Positions 25,551 through 38,442 of a stretch of 64,000 bases of DNA are shown piece after piece. Under the pieces are notes generated by a model that saw only the letters and a program-made list of their open reading frames with translations, ran no database searches and was not told the DNA's origin. The DNA lies in NCBI GenBank assembly GCA_031310005.1, contig CM062380.1, positions 248,001 to 312,000 on the forward strand, given 5' to 3'. This stretch comes from Dactylellina haptotyla (taxonomy: Eukaryota > Ascomycota > Orbiliomycetes > Orbiliales > Orbiliaceae). Within the stretch, counting starts at the first letter, position 1; every line of letters begins with the position of its first letter. A program made the translations under genes and the position numbers.

Positions 25551-25832
25551 TGTCGATAGCTATTCGTTTTCAATGCAGTTGCGCGACGGGCAGAGATGGG
25601 GTTGACGGGGTTGACGAGGTGGGACGTCGAAGATGAATCAAACGCGAACTGCACGTTGGGCTTGGCAGGCCCACAAGCGCATTGCTCACACAAACACCAC
25701 GACATTTATACACTTATCACCTTCACTTGAATTCACACAGACTTCTCGTCTTCTTCTTCTTCTTCATGCTTGATGGACCCGGATCGCAGAGACAGATAGA
25801 AAGCGAGAGGAGACGCAGCATACGAACATGTC
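25551..25832. promoter_or_regulatory. Divergent promoter with a start-codon-overlapping uORF
   Basis: The 282 bp between two diverging genes must serve both. A CTT-rich tract lies at 25743-25766. At 25828-25836 the sequence ATGTCATGA forms a two-codon upstream frame whose stop overlaps the main ATG of the CSA-type gene at 25833. Confidence 0.55.
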
Positions 25833-27346
25833 ATGATCACTTCGGCGACCCTCTTCCACCGCAGCCTCGGCCTCAGCGTCTCCCCCACCAGTCCCCCCGC
25901 TGAGGGGCTCTCCCACACCGTCGCCTCGCAGCTGTACCATGATACGGACTACGATCTCAGAGCACGGTTCAGCGCCAGCCGCGCCGGGCTGACGGGCCAC
26001 AAGAAGGGTATCAATTGCCTTGGTTCAGACGAGCTCGAGGGGCGATGGTAGGCACTAGCCGCTTCATATCTACTATAAGACTTGATAATGGCTAACGGGC
26101 ATCGTCTGAGCAGGGTAGTATCTGGCGGGGCAGATGGCAGCCTCGTCGTCTGGGATCTCGAGCAGGAGGGTCTGAGACGTAATATCAGAGCCTCCAGAGT
26201 CGTGTCTGAGTAAGCCTCTCTTGCTTGAGTCGGAATGCGGTCTTCTAGCCCACCGCTAACACGGTCATCCACTGGATACAGAAAAGACAGGCCCAGTCAC
26301 GGCGTCTCTTCTGTCAAGTTCAATCCGCATAATTCCAGTCTTGTAGGTGGATAGATTCTTCGACATGTAGTAAAAACATTGTATACTGATTTCCTATATC
26401 TGTACAGTTCTCAACGACTTCATACTCTGCGACCCTCTCGCTGTACTCCCTCACCCCCACAAGTCCAACCCTCCTCCAGACATACCCCCTCGACTCGCAT
26501 CTCTACACCCACTCCACCTCCCCCGCATCAACCTCCACCGCCACAATCGCCGTCGCCGGATCGTCCCCGCACATCCGCCTGATCGATCCACGCACCACCT
26601 CTGCCTCCCAAACCCTCTTCGGCCACATCTCGTCCGTGTTCAGCGTCGCATGGTCGCCCGTATACTCCTCCATCTTGGCATCCGGGGGCGCCGACGGCAG
26701 CGTACGGCTCTGGGATATCAGATTCGGCGCCACCTGTCTCGGCACCCTGGATGTAAACCGCCACCCGCAGGCCGCTAACAGAACGGCGGGGAAGGCCCAC
26801 TCTGGCGGTGTGAACGGAATCCTCTGGAGCGCTGACGGCCGACGAGTAGTCAGCGCGGGCATGGACGGGAAGGTTAGAGTTTGGAGCATGGAGGACGGCA
26901 TGAACCTGGGCGTGGTGTTCCCGCCTGTGCTGAGGAATAAATACCAAGCGGCATTTCCCATGATCATCACGGACAGCGGTATCGATAGTGACACGGGCGG
27001 TGGTAATGGTAATGAGGTATTGTGGATCGGATGCGAAGACCAGGTCATCGCTTTCGATCTAGAGGATGGGAGGATGTTGAAACGTGTTGGCATTCCGAAG
27101 ACGGAGGTCAGAAACGGGATGGGTAGGATCACGGGGCTAGTCGAGCGGAAGGACCACAGCGAACTGTATACCTCCCACACCTGGGCGGACGGCAACGGGA
27201 TAGAAGGTGGGAGAGAGGCGTTGGCGAGGTGGAGGGCTAAATGGTTGTCTAACGAGGACAAGGTAGCCGTAAAAAAGACGGAGAAGCAGCAGCTCCTCCA
27301 AGATATATTCGAGAAGGCGTCAAAAAAGCGAGTGACGTTCACTTAG
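25833..27346 (+). CDS. RAD28: WD40 protein of the CSA/ERCC8/Rad28 type
   Basis: Exons 25833-26047, 26114-26209, 26282-26342 and 26408-27346 give about 436 residues. WD repeats are visible: HKKGINCLGSD..WVVSGGADGSLVVWDLE, SHGVSSVKFNP, HISSVFSVAWSPVYSSILASGGADGSVRLWDIR, and HSGGVNGILWSADGRRVVSAGMDGKVRVWSME. The last two lie at about residues 195-310. The order, the long gap between repeats two and three, and the tail ending in KKRVTF fit the fungal homologs of CSA. In animals CSA is the DDB1-CUL4 substrate receptor in transcription-coupled repair of UV lesions; yeast Rad28 is its counterpart. The nuclear role here is inferred by family. The uORF just before the start may damp translation. The name is given on layout and repeats, with the caveat that WD40 families are easily confused. 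Confidence 0.8.
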
Positions 27347-27554
27347 GTTGGACTTTATATCAGATTTATACGTAGCAGATCTATTTCACGCAAGTTTGAG
27401 TCCAGTATTTTCTATGTGAACCAATGTATTCTATATTCAATAACTCCAAAACAAACGAAAAATGTACAATTATATCTCTCTAATATCAACACCGAAGATG
27501 ACGGGAACCAGCCGTTACACTTAAGACGAGCCAGCCGTCATATGTATATACCGC

Positions 27555-28070
27555 TTAGCGCGACTTGCAGTGCGACTCAAACTCGCCCCAGTTACCGGAT
27601 CTCTTAGCAACTAAACCCGCAATAATCATTGTTAGTTATCCAAACCCGAAAGAGTGCCAGTCAATTAGAAGGAAGAACTTACAAGTGCAAAGAACCTTGC
27701 ACTCCGCATCTGAAGCCTCAGCGGCGTCCTTAGTCTGCACTCTGTCGCAATCGATATTTGCGTTCTTCTTGGGTACGCTCGCTTTCTTGGGTGGTGGGAT
27801 GCAGAGCATGTCAAAGTTGTTCGTATCGAAGCACTTGTTAACAGTTGGTGGGGGGTTGCCGGAGGGCATGCATTCTATTACCATTTCAAAATATATATTA
27901 GATTACTCTCTTTGATTTATTCCGTTAGTTGGATTCTTACTCTTGCAGAGCTCTTTGCAGCCGTCGTCGATAGGACGCTTGCATGCGTTGACTCTAGCAG
28001 GGTCGATGAGAGCGAGGGCTTGGGAGGTTGCGACGAGAGCGGCGGAGATGACGACGAATGAGACCTTCAT
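27555..28070 (-). CDS. Small cysteine-rich secreted protein
   Basis: Three minus-strand exons, 28070-27941, 27874-27683 and 27610-27555, give about 125 residues. Residues 1-20 (MKVSFVVISAALVATSQALA) form a clear signal peptide with an ALA cleavage motif. The mature part of about 105 residues holds ten cysteines, enough for five disulfides, seen in ACKRP, GCKELCKKCMPSG, KCF, MLCIPPPKK, DCDR, ECKVLCTF and SHCKSR. No known fold was recognised. The splice phases agree and the last exon adds the tenth cysteine, which supports the model. Size, signal peptide and cysteine content are those of secreted effectors or antimicrobial-like proteins, though the role is unproven. It converges on the CSA-type gene. 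Confidence 0.78.
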
Positions 28071-28220
28071 ATTTTTTAATGTATATCTTGAGGAACTGGT
28101 TAAACGTTTAAACTGCTATTTGAATTGTAGAAAAGGATTTCTGAGTTTCTAGTGTATTGTAGATGGAATTGCTTTGTGATGATGAGTGATGATATAAACT
28201 ACTTTGACACGAAAATGCAT

Positions 28221-28230
28221 CCATTATATA
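28221..28230 (-). promoter_or_regulatory. Candidate TATA element of the small secreted protein gene
   Basis: On the minus strand TATATAATGG lies about 150 bp upstream of the start codon at 28070. It is assigned by position and sequence only. Confidence 0.35.
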
Positions 28231-31200
28231 CTTTTTCGCGTCACTCCCATCCTCTCTCAAATTTACATCTATTCCCTATGAAAACTAAGAATGAGGCTCT
28301 AGAATACCCAGAATATGGTGTCGCGTGCGTGTTGTCGGAAAGCTCATGAGACAGACTACAGTTTCGGCGCCGAAGGGCGGAGGGTAACCCCGCACCCCCC
28401 AACTAGGCAACTTCTAGAATAACCGGTACCCGGGTCGAACACACTATAGTCTCTCTGGTCCACTGATGAAACCGGATGCCTCCGACGCCAGAGTAAATGT
28501 GGAGAAGCTCTCGGCTGGTAGATACTCCCAAGATCAATAGTATGGTGATAGTAGATTTCGGGTTCGAACAGGATTGTTTCATTCACGACCATCGTGGTGG
28601 TGGTCAATGTAGTGCTAGGGTTTGGAGTAAAAGCTTGCATATTTCGAGACGAGGAGTTCTCGAAGCAATCCAGAATGGTTTCTCTACCTAAGATGTAAGT
28701 TTAGGAAATTGAGAGCTCAGGAGCCTAACATCACGAGTATGTCCGCTCTGAGAACTATATCGCTCTGTTGGATATTCTGTGTTGTTCCAGCTCCTTCCTG
28801 AGCTGGTCAACTGCTGGGTCATGACCTTTTGCAGTATTTCCATTGAGAATGTAAACTACATAGATCTAGGATCGTTGAGGACCGATCTATCATGGACTGG
28901 TGAATATTTGACTACGTGAGATTAAAGAGCCGCAGAGCACCAAGCCCGCCTCAAATACTTTCATACAACAATGCATCTAGCGAGCATTCATAGATCACCG
29001 CCAGCGCTTTAATTTAAGTTACTTGAACCGGTTTACTAGCAGTGGAAACAGCACGAAAATAAATAAATTATTGGCTCTTGGTCTTTTCTGGGGAAACGTT
29101 TCAGCGAGGACATTTCAGTCTAGCGGGATCCGTGAAACCTGGAGCAATGTGCGCTAAGCAGACACCCAAATGTCTAAACCATCATTCGGAGGAGATGATA
29201 AGCTTAAGATAAAACTCGTAGTATGTACCCAGCTCAGAGAAGGTCCCGTTTGATCGACATCCTATAAACAGGACTAAAGAGGCACCGCTGTCCCAAGGTA
29301 GAACAAATACTGACAATAATGTATCACGTTGTGGGCCCCTCTTCCCCAATGCAATCTGCACATAGCCTGATTCTTTCTATACTCGCGCAGCTGTGGTTAG
29401 TAAGAAAACACTTCTATCGTGTGAAAGACTATCGTCTAGATCTAGATCCTGATACCAATTGCCTACGACGAGCCCAAGAGCTCAAGCAACATGGTGGTAC
29501 GATGATCAGCTGTTGTCACAGGCTCAACAATATAGATAATAGGTATTAGCTATTAGGGGTTATACTCGAGCAACTCACTTAATTACCAGCCTCGAGGCTA
29601 GACTGAGTACCCGGCATGAATAACTCCAACCCGACTGGACCAATATCGAGAGCGGGCCCAAGAGATATCACTAACTCCGTAGGAAGTCCATGCACCTCGG
29701 TGCAACACAATGCCGTTTAAATTGGCTGGTTGCCCAATATTGCAATATCCCGCCAAATCCTTCCATTTCCAAGGCCCTCACGATCGTCCGCCAGATTCAC
29801 CAAAACAACCAACCAAAAAAAAGGGTTACAAAAGAGGAAAAAAATGTTCCGAATGGGATAACATATGACAGCTCCGTCTTTGCATACCGCCCATGTTAAA
29901 GTTGTCGATCTGTTCAACGGTCTGTCGTTCGTCCGAGACGTTTTAAGTCCGTCGTCTATTCCTGCTCTCCGAATCCCTTCAGCTACTTTAACAGCAAGGG
30001 CAGATCTGAGCCAGGGTTCGCGGCTTTTCGCCAATCGCGAATCGGGAAACGAGGACGGCTGGGGTCCTAAGTCAATTCCTTTTGGAAGCAACAAAATTGC
30101 AGTACCTAAGCCAATGTCACTCTCAAGATCTTGTTCATCTCTGCGGCACGGCTTTTGGCTTGCTTGGTTCAGTGTAATCTGACTCGCGTGGGAGTCCGAG
30201 TTTGTGTTCCAGATCCCCCAAAATGCTATATTTACATTCGTCATCAATGTTTGAACTCGAACTCGCGCGTGCATGTAAATATCAGCCTGCATTTCACTCC
30301 GGCCCGACTCCCTATGCTTGATACGGACGGTCTAGATCTCAAACACTGGTTATGAAAAAGCTGGCACGGGAATTTACCGCCAGATCCAGGTAGCCACGGC
30401 TCAAAAACCTCAACCATACGACACTGGCTCAGTGTTGGGATCCTCACGTATACAACCTGCCTCTACAGCGTGCAGATACTATCTCTGGAGGTATTGAATC
30501 AAAGATGGCATTCAAATCTTGTTGGCCCCCTACATACGAAAAGCACACACAGGCAAACCGGCCCAATCTTATCACAAGTCATATGTGACCTGCACGCTGA
30601 ATCTGCATTCAGCTAGCTTGTCGTGAACCACGATACCGAAAATCCCCACATCTCAACACGAGCCGGAGAGATTCGTCCGACTCTTAATTCCAGGAGCTCA
30701 GAATCCACATATATCATCATCAATTAGCGATATTAAAAACCAAGACACTAAGTGAATTACTCGTAAATTTCCCTTGCAAAGAGGAATGGCAGGACAACGT
30801 ATGTCCATATCGGCGTAAATAATTCCCTTGGTTTTCCCTGACTTGCGAAGTTATCGCCGAAGTAAGGTTGATGTATTCGGGCATCCCTTTGTTCTTGAGT
30901 TCGTTCATTGAGAATTCCACTGTAAAATGCAATCAATATCCACCGAAAGTAATGTCGATAATTTACCGGGGGCCATTACCATAGTCGGGGAGTCGCCAAT
31001 ACTATATCTTATAGAACTACCAATCTCAAGAGACCGTGAAAGCACTATTGATACTAATGACCACATCCCCATCGATATTCACTAAATGCTAGATGTATCT
31101 CATGAGCCAGTGTAAGGGGCCACCTCTGGTAAATTCTACATGTCGGAATTATTCGTGATCGATTTCATTAATGTCGGTATTGCAGCCTCAAGTCCCAAGC

Positions 31201-32540
31201 CTCCTCTACCACCCAGACTAGCCTCATCCATTCAGCCAAATTGTGCAAAATTGGGAGAAAAGTAGAAAAGCCCTGTCGAGAAAGGAAGATATAATACCCA
31301 ATTTATACCTCTCTCGTTCCATACTATCTTATTTCCGGATATAATACCTGTAGTTCGGATAGATTGATGCCCCTTCGAATCATCTTCATCACGGAATTTA
31401 GGCATAACCTCTTTGTCAAAACTATCTCCAGAAATCGGACAGTCTACAAGCCGACTTATTCCCGTCGATTCCTGTACTCTGGGGCTCGCTCGAGGCACAT
31501 TATATGCTATTTTCCGGCGTTAAAACTCTTTCTAAGTAAATTTTTACTGAATATTTACACCGATTTTGAAGCATATCTCCATTTACCCAAGCGGAAGAGC
31601 CTCCATCTCGAGTTTTCGAGGATATCTTCAGACCATCGGCTGGTAATTTAAAACATGCCCGAGTTATATCCGTGCTTTTTGAGGTTCTAGAACGGTCTGC
31701 GGGAACATCGTATTGGTTATGGCCATATATTCGAGGAGTTAAGGATATTTCACCAACAGACGGAGAGAATTGCGACTCCGAAGTTTAGGGGAGGTAGGTG
31801 ATATCACGGATTTAAGCTTGTATGCTAAAGTTTTTTTCATAACTTTCTTAAAGCCATGAACTCGGCGAGTATAACGATACCGGCTTATTCCCGAATTTTC
31901 GTTCTTGAATTTTGTTCTTAAATAACATGTGAACTAGGTTTCTGATCGCCGTAAGGCTGAATAGACGTAACAAACTCAAGGTTCGGTGTACCTTCACGTT
32001 CCCGTCCGAACTACGGTCCGAATTGCGACGGGCACCAAACCTTAAACCCGTCGTTCACTCGCCTAGACGGCCGAGACTAGGAATTTTGAAACATCGAGGA
32101 TGGCTGCGAGATATCTTCACTGTAATGGAGTTTTCGTTCTCCTTACTAGTCATGAGCATATCTGTAGTTAGCGGCATGCATAAAGCTGCACCGGATCACA
32201 GCCAAAATCCGAAAGAATGTAGCTAGCTATTCTACAATCCCGTCCCGAACTCTGCTAACTCCATATAATCTCGAAGAGTTGCCGAATCTCAATGTACAGC
32301 ATGCTTAGGATTGGGCTATTTCCGACTTTTGCATAGATCTATGACACTTCGACGCATTCCCTCGAAGTCTTTGGGAGAAATATCTTGGATATAAAATTGC
32401 GCAAACTCCGTCAATTCGGCCTCATACTTAAATTATCAGAGTTAGACAGAAAACCCAAACGAACTTATATCCATCAGGACAATAGCTCACGCCATCTCCA
32501 ATTCTTAAATACGAATATTATAGTGAGATAATACTCGTTT

Positions 32541-32837
32541 TTAAACCCCTCTCGGGACAACATACGAGCCCGATGCTTTCGGTTGACTATTAATCCCAAC
32601 AGAATCATATCGATATATCCTCGCTTCACGAACCGAGGGAACTTTATAATACACAGAACTATCTCCTAGCCATCCGAGAGAGCGTTCAGCCCATGAACAC
32701 GGCTCTAAAGCTTTAGGATTCGGATAAATATAGCTGGGTGGTTGGACGATCAATAAGTTTGGTCGGGAGAAGGGCTTGCTTCGTTGGTACTTGAATTCAA
32801 CATTTCGAAATAAGGCATCCCGAAACCAATACGCCAA
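32541..32837 (-). pseudogene. Possible remnant of a coding exon
   Basis: A 98-codon frame reads in part WFRDALFRNVEFKYQRSKPF and PSVREARIYRYDSVG. The phrase LFRNVEFKY resembles the segment that follows an F-box in fungal proteins. No F-box start or splice-joined partner could be found, so this is at best a decayed host gene or chance. Confidence 0.2.
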
Positions 32838-33208
32838 ATTAGGAACAACAGTCCAATCATGTCAGAGAGAGCTCTTCTGTGTACAAGATTTGTATTTTAC
32901 CCGTCATCAGGATTACTGAATCATTGCCCGACACCGTACGACATCAGGTGTTCTTATCAGATCCTGACTTTGGAAAATATAACTACAGCTTAGAATTATG
33001 AAACCAGGGTATTCCATGCCTTATCCTATCTCGCAGTGCATGTTGCAGTAGGTCAACCCTTTCTACGCAACTTTCCGTTAGGAGTTAATCCGAAATCCGA
33101 TCTTCTTTTATCTTCGTTCCGGGCCGGGGGCTGCATCACCAACAACTATCAGCAGGAAATCTAGTCCGTGTCCGTGAAATTAATATTGCGTATCCGATGG
33201 AAGCTTCC

Positions 33209-33721
33209 TTAGATTACCGAGTCTAGATCGATATTGTTGAGCAGGACGCATAAGCATAACCGATCTATTGTCCAGTGCATACTGCAAGTAAGCATACTTA
33301 GCTTAGCTTGAGCATATATTCCACTTGGACCCGGCAGCTGAACGAACCAATGCAGTTGCTCCCAGGTTATCCTAGTCAGATCGGTAGATCGATCTCGCGA
33401 TGATGACCCGTTTCCGTCCCATCTATAGCAAAGCAAGTTAAGATCCGGTGTTGAACGCTGAGAAGCAAATGCACAGCGACCCCAGTCCTGCAAATCGTGA
33501 TGGACGTAGCTAAGGCTCTGCGATATAATTTTCAATTCATGCAAGCTCGCGCGAGGAAGGATGTTCCAATCCAATCGCAGAAATTCTTTATGTGGCAGTA
33601 AAGCATTGGCTCGTAAAGTGTTGGTCATGACAAAGCTAGCAGTGCTAGCGGGTAGAGAGCCAAGCCTGTTAGATTCAATTGTCTGATGTTCTAGATCCGT
33701 TCTTAAAACGCGAGGCTTCAT
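33209..33721 (-). pseudogene. Possible remnant of an F-box/LRR-like gene
   Basis: A 170-codon frame with an amphipathic, leucine-spaced composition (LHELKIISQSLSYVHHDLQDW, then LNLLCYRWDGN and ITWEQLHWF) looks more protein-like than other desert frames. It resembles the C-terminal part of lineage-specific fungal F-box proteins. No N-terminal F-box or start exon is found upstream. It could be a broken gene, an exon of an unseen gene, or chance. Confidence 0.25.
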
Positions 33722-36700
33722 CGCCTCAAAACACTATCGCCAAGAGATCTTGAGGATTGTTAATATCAAGCAAGGGTGGGTTATTTCATTTGGTTATGTA
33801 GTGCGTTATTCTCGAGCCCATAGCGTCAACCATCGGCGTCTTTAGCATCGTGTTATATGAACTATGCAACCAAGCGTCAAACTAAGCTCAAACGACACAA
33901 CGATCTACCAATTTTCTTACGTACGTTTACCAATCGCAGAAGCCGAAACTGAGCTGAAGGATTGAAGTATTTCAGCCGCCGTTGGTTCCCACGCAATAAA
34001 TGCATAGAAAAAACCATGGGTCATGTCACGGGAACGGGATGGGAAACGGGATGGAGTTGCATTGACGACCGCTACCCGCATGTGAGGGGTGGCTGGTCTC
34101 AAGGAGTTTCGTCCTGAAGAATTGCCTTGCGCTCGACTCATCCTCCTCAAGATATATTGAAGCCTTAAAGGATTTGTAGGCAATGTATCCGTGACAAATG
34201 CAAGGTCGTTATTAGTTATTGAAACAAATCATCAACGCGCACAGGCGATTTAAGTGGTCGCCTTATATTGCCAACCACATTCCTAAATTGAAAATACCTC
34301 ATCAATACCCGCCCAATTTATGGCTAACGGAAGGAATATCAAGAGTGTTCCTAACCATAGAAACGGTATTGATGTTATTCGGTCGGCTCGCTATGCCAAT
34401 ATGTGAATAGCATCGGTAGTTCGAGGTCTAATTCCAACATGCAACAGCATTCGTACAGAGCTCGTGTGAGCGAGTTCCTCCAACTACAATCAGCCACAAA
34501 GCTGCCTCTTCGGACGGTATTTTGGATCATCTACTGGCTCGTACGATGCTGCGCACAACCTTCAACGTCCTGTCTGTTTTTAGTACTGAATTCCAACATT
34601 CGACAGCCACAAAGGAAGCCAACAGTCTGCCCTCTTGGCAACGGCCCTAGCATCTGATCAGCAGCGAAGCACGAGGCATGCATGAAACTGCCATAGCGGA
34701 CACAATGAGAGATAGAAGAGTTGGAAAATAACTGCGGGAGCTCGCTCCTGAGGGAAATGTTCATTTGTTGGGTTCTCTAACTGTCTTTTCCGTCTCCGCA
34801 AGGAACGAACTTCGCTTATGCCGTGTAGTCGGCAAGAAACCTTATGCACCAGTGGTGTCATGACAAGGTGTTCTGGAGGAAGGTGTGGATGTCGGTTGGC
34901 TTCGTGTGGCCCCACGGCAGGTTTGTGTTGAGTGGCGTCGGTCTGGACGCGAGCGGCATCCCGTGCCCAGGAATATTGTCCGTACCGATATCGTTAAGTT
35001 TCCTTGGGCGGACGGCCTGAAGCAAGGGAAGTCTGAATAGTTCCCAAGAAATCCACACTGTGTCTTTAGACGACGCGTACTCTCCGCCAGGCATTCTCGG
35101 AGAGTTCATTTTCCTGCCTCGCAAATGCCAGGAAGTAAAGTAAGGAGGCCGGCGAAGGGTCCTTCTTGTGTAACCTGCTCCACAATATCGAATATATTGC
35201 TCGCCAGTTATTGCCTTGGATGACTGCAATATCTTCGAATAGGAGGCTGTCGGCCTGCCTAGATCCCCCCGAATTAATATTGTGAATGTGATAATGATTG
35301 CAATATACCGCGTCGCAGATGTGATATCAAAATTCCACCGTCTAAACGAACTTCGAGAGTTGGACCGAGCTGCCTGTCATGTCGGGCACTTGGCTACGTC
35401 CCGCTTCGCTTCACGGAAGAACTAATACCCTTTCCATCCTTTGGCGAAATCGATTCAAGCGAGGAATCGGCCCCCTTCGTTAGCTCCCTTTCCCTTTCGC
35501 GAGAATGCTACGACTGTCCACGGGGCCGCCTCGATCTCGTTTTTTCCCGTTCTCCAAATCCACATCCCTGTACACTTCCCAACACTCTGGGTTCGGTATC
35601 GTCTTCTCTTCTCTCGTTGGTCAATCGGTCGTTCAGAGAAATTCCTTGGGATGCCCAAATCGATATTTTATATATCAGTATTTGGAAATGGGCAACAGAA
35701 ATCGCAATCCGGAGGCAAGATTAGGAGCCGCACGTGGGAGTTGTTAAACCAGGAAGCTTGACGACAGTTTTACCTTGTTTTGTTTTGTGAGGCTGAGGGG
35801 TCTAACCACCCATCTGCCGCCAAACTTATCTCCATTTTGATCTATTGAAACGTACCTCGGGCTCTTCAGGGATGTACCCTTCTCCTCTCCCTCATCCTGC
35901 AGAGCAAATAAGGTCGCCCGGTTGCTCAACGATCCGGAGAGCATGCGCCCAGCCTACTCCCCATTCTTCGCAATTGTCCACCCAGATCATATAATATCAA
36001 ATCCTGTGCATGTACATGTACCGCCCTGTAATTTCTCCACAGGCCCTGCGTATAGTATGTAATATTCGGTTATCTCGGACAAAACAAGACAAGACCCCGC
36101 GATATGAGGTCTTTTTCCCTTCTTCTCTAATACGAGATCTCAAGAGGTCGTAAAGTCCGTCCTGAATCAGCTATTTTCGGGTCGGTTAGCAAGAACGAAA
36201 GCCAAAAAAAAAACAACGACAAAAAGGGATCATTAATATAAAGGTTAATATTATTACTTTCATTGACTTTTCCACACCCATGTAAACGAAAACACACAAA
36301 ATGTCAAGATACAAACCCAAATTCCCGATCGCGATCTCGCGTAGCCAAACGCTCACTTCATTTATCTCAGCCATGCTTGGAGGGTTCTAGAGCAGTCGAT
36401 TTTCAACCTCCATACAGGGAGAACACTCAATCAAAAATTTCGTTTCTCGTGATTTTAGGATTTGCTTCCCCGAAACGATTTACTTTCTGATCCTTTTAGA
36501 GTATCGCGAATCTTGAGTGGTCCACCATGCAGCCTAAATCTTGTGGTGGAGGAGGAAACAAGCCATCAAAGTGCGATTTGGTGGAGAATCCTAGACCCAC
36601 GCACTCGTGCCCTCGTCTCTCCCTATTAAAAAACTTGAGAGACATCATTGTGAAACCTATATCACTTTTTTTTCTCCGGCAGTTATACCCGCAAGAGAGT

Positions 36701-38442
36701 GTGTGCATGCGCCGCCCCTCCATGCGATTCGATCTCGTCCACACAAATCTCAAGCCCACTCGGTGGTGGCTTTCCCTTGCTAATTGAAGACCTCGTAAAA
36801 TTCTCGCAAACAAGGCAAAAAAAACACCAAAAAAGTAAAGTTTGAAGGCGCACAAGAAACAAAATCGCCACGCTACAAAAGGGGTACGGGAGGGAAACAG
36901 AAACGGTGACACCAAGAAAAGAAAACTAGTGAAGCACCTCGCACCTTTTTCCCACTTTGGGCTCCCGCACGAGTCCATGAAGATGAAGATGAAGCATCTC
37001 TGCCAATGAGAAATGACCTCTTCCCACCCCAAACGAGCAATCGCTGGGGATATGAATCTTCAAAGAAAAGGGCAAGAAAGGTGCATTGGGTGTGGATCCT
37101 CATTCGCTCGGGAAGCAACACTAACCCTTCGAGCTCTTGTGCATAGCACCTCGTCAAAGTCCGACAAGGCAATACTCTTTCTTGCTGCGTGAGGAATGCC
37201 TGGCAATATCGACGGGCATACATACAGATAGATGCCTTAGCTTGGTTTTTCTTAGCGTTCTATTACTCTCCGATAGGCTATACTGAACGCCGAGCACCGT
37301 CTATTTTAAAAGAGTTCTACGGCGACAAGGAAAGAAGAAACTAGCGGAGAGCTAGCCCGTACGTGTATCACGAAGTTAATTCTTTTTCCTAATAGTTTCT
37401 ATTTTTTTCGCCTACTGGGAATCAATTTCTTTGAAAAAGGAAGAAAAACGTGGCATTGAGAAGGAGGGGAACACAGGAGTGCAGGTAGGGTGGGGACCAC
37501 AGCCTAACCATGAGGGGGCCTCAAGAGTGGGTATCACAAAATCGAGAGATCTGCATCTTGCATTCTTCATCAAGGGTTAGAAAAGATTCGGGGAAAGTAT
37601 TTGCAAATAGAAACCCTAGACCTTCTGGCTGGGACGCACTAAGGACCATGTCAATTGTATATATTCAAGTAGTCTCTTTGAAGCAATGGAATGTGAAAAA
37701 GTGGACCACTGTAGGGATGCATAATATGCAAAGTTCCATCTGAACAAACTGGAAAACAAGGAGTCGAGTGACCAAGGCACCGACGCAGGGTATTGGAGGA
37801 TCATCTAATCCATCAGATTCTAGATCGGATTCTGACTACGCAAGCCAGCTTCAGGGGTCTTGGCTGTAACTATATAGAAAAGAAAGGAAAAATGGGGTTG
37901 CCAAATTTCTATTGGTATATGTGGATGTCCGGCTAATGGACCCGTAAGCCATTCACCTGAGTTTGAGAGATGTACAAATACATCATTAGAAATGACGTTG
38001 GATATAGTAAGAAACAGAGAAAGGAACGCCTCCAGCCAGAGTTATCCCGCTTTATAATGTCAAGGAAAAAAAAAAAAGTAGAAAGAGGAAAAACGCCGGA
38101 TATATCTTCTTTGCAGACGACGCAATCATGATACCTAATGCTGAAATTTGATAAGCCGAAGGAACGAGAACTACTAGTCCTCGAAAATGAAATGAAGAAA
38201 AAGGAAAAAAACTGATGGTATATGCGGAAACTTTTTGTTTGAGCAAAACCCCTAGAAAATACTCCCAAGCCAAGGAAATAAAGAAATTAAAAAATATAGC
38301 AAAAATCAAAATGTGAAAATATGAACCCGAGATCTTCAATCGGAAATATCGTTACGGTGAAAATGGTGAATTTGTACAAGTTAATCATGCTGGAAGAAGA
38401 TTGGATGATGCCGTGAAAAAGAGAGAGGAAGAAATGTGCTTT

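Larger units (their letters stand above)
28071..38442. other. 10.4-kb gene desert
   Basis: No complete gene is supported on either strand. Open frames are short and not joined by good splice sites. Two minus-strand stretches near 32.5-33.7 kb have protein-like composition and are listed separately. From 36.2 to 38.4 kb purine and pyrimidine tracts dominate. The first 250 bp is the promoter of the secreted-protein gene and the last few hundred bases the 3' UTR of the histidine kinase gene. No terminal repeats or transposase motifs were seen. Confidence 0.4.

Noticed and set aside
26503-27342. 279-codon minus-strand frame
   Set aside because: It lies fully antisense to the last exon of the WD40 gene, whose repeats are clear.
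29717-30292. 191-codon minus-strand frame in the desert
   Set aside because: No motif or protein-like pattern and no matching splice sites or second exon.
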